This document shows, piece by piece, positions 60,937 to 63,712 of a DNA stretch of 63,712 nt. A model generated the notes under the pieces. The model did no database searches, was not told the origin of the DNA, and saw only the letters and a program-made list of their open reading frames with translations. Both the position numbers and the translations under genes were made by a program. This DNA is from an uncultured Lachnospiraceae bacterium (GTDB lineage Bacteria > Bacillota > Clostridia > Lachnospirales > Lachnospiraceae), in contig CANPTH010000014.1 in NCBI GenBank assembly GCA_947576945.1, forward strand, positions 1 to 63,712, read 5' to 3'. Within the stretch, counting starts at the first letter, position 1; each line of letters opens with the position of its first letter.

Positions 60937-62469
60937 ATGCGATATTGTTTGGAGGTTCAGAAGGATTATTTATTGTTTCCCATCATGCCTCATAGCAGGG
61001 AAAGAGAAATTATGATTTTTCTTGACGGCAGGAAAATTTATCATTTTTATGCGGCTCTTTTGGTAGAGAAGAGGGAGGGAGAGGACTCTCTGTATGGAGA
61101 ATTACCGGTAAGAGAACTGAAAGGGAAAGAAATTGAGATCGAGATCAGCCCGCTGAAAGATACGGAGAAGATTTCTCTATGCCAGAGTGACGTGCTGCAA
61201 AAGAGAGAAGAAACATATTATCCGTGGCTGCATTTTGCGCCTCAGGCAGGACATATGAACGATCCCAACGGATTGTGTTATTACCGGGGAGAATATCATC
61301 TGTTTTTTCAACACAATATGTTTGATATAAAGTGGAATAACATCAGCTGGGGACATGCGGTAAGCCGAGATCTGCTGCATTGGGAACAGGTAGAAGAGGC
61401 GCTCCTGCCGGATGAAAACGGTGAGGTTTACTCGGGATGCGCAATTGAAAATATCGATGGCAGGATGCCGGACTGTCCTGAGGGCGCCCTCCTGCTGTTC
61501 TATACCTGTGCAGGCGGAAAAATGGGATGGAGTGATGAACTGAAATTTACGCAGAGAGTGGCATGGAGCCTTGACGGGCGCAGCTTTACAAAGCTGGACA
61601 GACCGGTGATTCCTCATATAGCAGGTGAAAACAGGGATCCGAAGGTAGATTGGAACGCTGAGAGTGAATCATACTATATGGTGTTGTTCCTGGATGGCCA
61701 TGAATATGGGATTTTCTGGTCTGAGGACATGAAGAAGTGGGAATTAACACAACGTCTGACCATTGAGGAAAGCTGGGAATGCCCTGATCTTGTCAGAGTA
61801 CCCGTACATGGAAAGGATCATAAGAAATGGATGTTCTGGACGCCGGATGGTTATTATCTGATTGGAGAATTTGACGGCAGACAGTTTACACCGATCCAGA
61901 AGACGAAGAAGATTTATGGTAATATCCAGAAAGAAAGGAAAAGCTATGCAGCACAGACGTTCTGGGGAGTGGAGGACCGGGTAGTACAGATTCCCTGGCT
62001 GACAGTCGGTGAGCAGGGGTGTTACAGCGGTATGATGGGACTTCCAAGGGAATTGGAACTGTTGGAAAAAGAAGAAGGCCTCGTGTTGGCAGAACATCTG
62101 GTACGGGAATTCTATAGAAATGAGAAGCGCCTGTGGAACGAGAAGATTGATGGGGAAGCCAGGTTTACATGGGCTGAGAAGGGCGTGGCGCTGTTACAGA
62201 TCATCAACGAGAGCGGCGGTTCTTTTTCCATGGAATTTGCCGGGATCACTGTGACATGGGAGGAAGAGACGGGCGTGCTGCGGATCGGACAGCTTTCGCC
62301 TTCGATTTTATCGAAGCTGGAAGATATGACGCTGATAGCGGATAAAGGCATTCTGGAGGCTGGATGCAATGGAGACACGGTCTGTTATTTCACGGAACTG
62401 GAGCAGGATTTTCCGCAAAGGGCTGTGATTGAAGGAAATGTAAAGGTATCGCTTGGCATTGTGATTTGA
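60937..62469 (+). CDS. GH32 fructosidase (sucrose/fructan hydrolase)
   Basis: 510-residue glycoside hydrolase family 32 enzyme that removes beta-linked fructose from sucrose, inulin- or levan-type oligosaccharides. An N-terminal beta domain of about 90 residues precedes the five-bladed propeller. The catalytic set is complete: Asp109 (HMNDPNGLC, nucleophile), Asp234 (NRDPKV, transition-state residue) and Glu281 (WECPDL, acid/base). A C-terminal beta-sandwich follows from about 400. There is no signal peptide, so it acts on imported sugars in the cytoplasm, in agreement with the ABC importer. AAGGAG lies 8 nt upstream. Confidence 0.93.
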   Translation: MRYCLEVQKDYLLFPIMPHSREREIMIFLDGRKIYHFYAALLVEKREGEDSLYGELPVRELKGKEIEIEISPLKDTEKISLCQSDVLQKREETYYPWLHFAPQAGHMNDPNGLCYYRGEYHLFFQHNMFDIKWNNISWGHAVSRDLLHWEQVEEALLPDENGEVYSGCAIENIDGRMPDCPEGALLLFYTCAGGKMGWSDELKFTQRVAWSLDGRSFTKLDRPVIPHIAGENRDPKVDWNAESESYYMVLFLDGHEYGIFWSEDMKKWELTQRLTIEESWECPDLVRVPVHGKDHKKWMFWTPDGYYLIGEFDGRQFTPIQKTKKIYGNIQKERKSYAAQTFWGVEDRVVQIPWLTVGEQGCYSGMMGLPRELELLEKEEGLVLAEHLVREFYRNEKRLWNEKIDGEARFTWAEKGVALLQIINESGGSFSMEFAGITVTWEEETGVLRIGQLSPSILSKLEDMTLIADKGILEAGCNGDTVCYFTELEQDFPQRAVIEGNVKVSLGIVI

Positions 62470-62490
62470 GTAAGATGCGGGATATTTATA

Positions 62491-62574
62491 GTAAACTTAC
62501 ATCATGCTCAGCCTGCCGTCGGGCGGGCCGCATGGCCATCCATGCTGTGAAAGTCGAAGACTTTCATAGTAAAC
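62491..62574. repeat. 84-bp dispersed element (copy 2, inverted relative to copy 1)
   Basis: Reverse complement of 47828-47911 with four differences. It begins GTAAACTTAC and ends at ATAGTAAAC, where it joins the 35-bp palindromic repeat. It sits between the GH32 and GH172 genes. Confidence 0.8.
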
Positions 62575-62600
62575 CACATTAGAAATTTCGTTTACTATAG
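62566..62600 (+). repeat. 35-bp palindromic repeat, second copy
   Basis: ATAGTAAACC ... CGTTTACTATAG, near-identical to 40759-40793. It shares the ATAGTAAAC end with the 84-bp element. It could supply a -10 (TACTAT) for the GH172 gene. Confidence 0.55.
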
Positions 62601-62642
62601 TTTAAGACAGAAAATGTTCATGTGTATAGGAGGAGACAGACT

Positions 62643-63662
62643 ATGATGGATTGTTCCATGGGACAAATGCCCTGGTTGAGACACGGAAGATCGAGGGCGG
62701 TCAATGCAGAGAATCGGACCGGGGAAAAGGGAAAGGCAGGTATGGCAGCCAGCGGATTAGGGACAGGGCGGAAAGGAAGCCCCTGCCTGAAGGAGATCAT
62801 GCCGGGAGATACGGTGACGCTTGCTGATATTGACGGATGCGGAGTCATAAACCATATCTGGGTAACGCTCGACTATAAGACTGGTGATGCGGACTGCTTT
62901 CTGCTCAGGGATATTGTATTACGGATGTACTGGGATGGAGAAGAAGAGCCTTCGGTTGAGGCTCCGCTGGGCGACTTTTTCTGTTGTGGTTTTGGGCAGA
63001 CTTATTCCATTCATTCGCAGCCGATCATGGTACTTCCCCGAAGGGGATTTAATTCTTATTTTTCTATGCCTTTTCGCAAAGGGGCCAGGATCACGATAGA
63101 AAACCAGCATAAGAATCCCGTGCGGGAGTTTTTCTACCAGATTGATTATGTACTCTATGATGATCTGCCGGAAGATACGGCATATTTTCATGCGCAGTGG
63201 AGAAGGCAGCCGATCACGGAAAAGGCAAATGATTATGTGATTCTTGACGGCGTGAAAGGCAGCGGAGTATATGTCGGAACCTGTCTGCAGATCCAGACGT
63301 TGGAACGGTACTGGTGGGGAGAAGGCGAGGTTAAGTTTTATATTGACAATGATGAGGCCTTCCCGACAATATGCAGTACAGGGTTGGAGGATTATTTCGG
63401 TGGATCATGGAGTTTTGCAAAGTACGATAAAGACGGGAAGATGACAGAGGATACTTACAACACGCTATATATGGGATATCCGTTCTATTCCAGGGATGAT
63501 GATCTGCTTAAGAATCCATATCATAATACAGATGTACCGCCTATGAGAGTTTTTTACAGGTTTCATATTCCGGATCCTGTCTTCTTCGAGGAAAATATAA
63601 AGGTGACGGTACAGCAGATAGGGGCATCCTATAAGGGATTGTTTGAACGGCAGGATGACTGA
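62643..63662 (+). CDS. GH172 (DUF2961) family glycosidase
   Basis: 339 residues of the DUF2961 family, now GH172. A characterised bifidobacterial member hydrolyses and forms difructose dianhydride I, and others are exo-alpha-D-arabinofuranosidases. Marks: GCGVINHIWVTLDY, APLGDFFCCGFGQ, FNSYFSMPFRKGARITIEN, RYWWGEGEVKFYIDNDE and STGLEDYFGGSWSF. Glu227 or Glu229 (GEGE) and Glu249 (LEDYFGG) are candidate catalytic acids. There is no signal peptide, so it is cytoplasmic. Next to GH32 and a sugar importer, an alpha-fructofuranoside substrate is most likely. AGGAGG lies 9 nt before ATG 62643. Confidence 0.82.
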   Translation: MMDCSMGQMPWLRHGRSRAVNAENRTGEKGKAGMAASGLGTGRKGSPCLKEIMPGDTVTLADIDGCGVINHIWVTLDYKTGDADCFLLRDIVLRMYWDGEEEPSVEAPLGDFFCCGFGQTYSIHSQPIMVLPRRGFNSYFSMPFRKGARITIENQHKNPVREFFYQIDYVLYDDLPEDTAYFHAQWRRQPITEKANDYVILDGVKGSGVYVGTCLQIQTLERYWWGEGEVKFYIDNDEAFPTICSTGLEDYFGGSWSFAKYDKDGKMTEDTYNTLYMGYPFYSRDDDLLKNPYHNTDVPPMRVFYRFHIPDPVFFEENIKVTVQQIGASYKGLFERQDD

Positions 63663-63695
63663 AGTGCTATACTAAAGTTGTAACGGGAGTGGCTA

Positions 63696-63712
63696 ATGAG
63701 ATATAATCAAAA
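63696..63712 (+). CDS. Start of a further gene, cut by the window end
   Basis: ATG at 63696 with GGGAG about 7 nt upstream reads MRYNQ before the window ends. Likely the next gene of the sugar locus, 33 nt after the GH172 gene; nothing can be said about its product. Confidence 0.4.

Overview
The window looks like a chromosomal segment of a motile, butyrate-forming Lachnospiraceae-type member of the Clostridia. Supporting signs are a phosphate butyryltransferase/butyrate kinase pair, the LL-diaminopimelate aminotransferase lysine route, a T-box leader, sigma-28-driven flagellin, a RF2 gene with the CTT-TGA-C frameshift site, AGGAGG-type ribosome binding sites, and families common in that group (DUF3160, DUF5684, DUF6106, DUF975). 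No rRNA, tRNA, prophage or CRISPR array was seen.

Layout. 0.2-4.1 kb: a DUF3160 lipoprotein and a CapA-type protein. 4.1-4.5 kb: a compact locus with two convergent promoters, a shared bidirectional terminator and a 47-residue membrane peptide, read here as a type I toxin-antitoxin module. 4.7-8.8 kb: sodium symporter, LURP-one protein, a 167-bp inverted-repeat element, cytidylate-kinase-like protein and NYN/OST-HTH protein. 8.9-14.1 kb: a propeller-like lipoprotein, acyltransferase, small membrane protein, TPR-type glycosyltransferase and HisC-like aminotransferase. 14.3-21.7 kb: small membrane exporter, GH20 hexosaminidase, methyltransferase, Hsp33 and glutamine-dependent NAD synthetase. 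21.8-25.2 kb is decayed accessory DNA: a broken secreted-protein gene, a group II intron whose middle is inverted, a possible short transcript and an Rpn-family nuclease. 25.4-34.1 kb: dapF, dapL, a membrane protein, then a T-box leader with aspS-gatC-gatA-gatB. 35.1-37.8 kb: two tandem flagellins. 38.0-44.4 kb: a second aspS, DUF6106, guaB and a split purH (PurO plus free-standing AICAR formyltransferase). 44.5-47.7 kb: a PIN-domain pair, a hairpin-rich tandem repeat, then ptb-buk. 48-54 kb: a membrane protein with two regulators, secA and prfB. 54-55.9 kb: three minus-strand genes. 56.2-63.7 kb: a LacI-regulated sugar locus (binding protein, two permeases, GH32, GH172/DUF2961).

How the genes fit together. 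The first AspRS sits with GatCAB and carries RDHGG in its anticodon-binding domain, the signature of non-discriminating enzymes. The second AspRS has Leu at that place. This suggests an indirect Asn-tRNA route beside a dedicated Asp-tRNA synthetase. guaB, purO and the AICAR transformylase cover the last steps to IMP and the first step to GMP. The terminal sugar locus combines a GH32 fructosidase with a GH172 enzyme, a family that includes a difructose dianhydride I hydrolase/synthase. Its promoter has a run of nine G between the -35 and -10 boxes and an operator-like 15-mer over the -35 box, so it may be both LacI-controlled and phase-variable.

Limits: family calls come from reading motifs by eye, not from searches. 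Starts were chosen from ribosome binding sites, and promoters, operators and small RNAs are sequence-based predictions.
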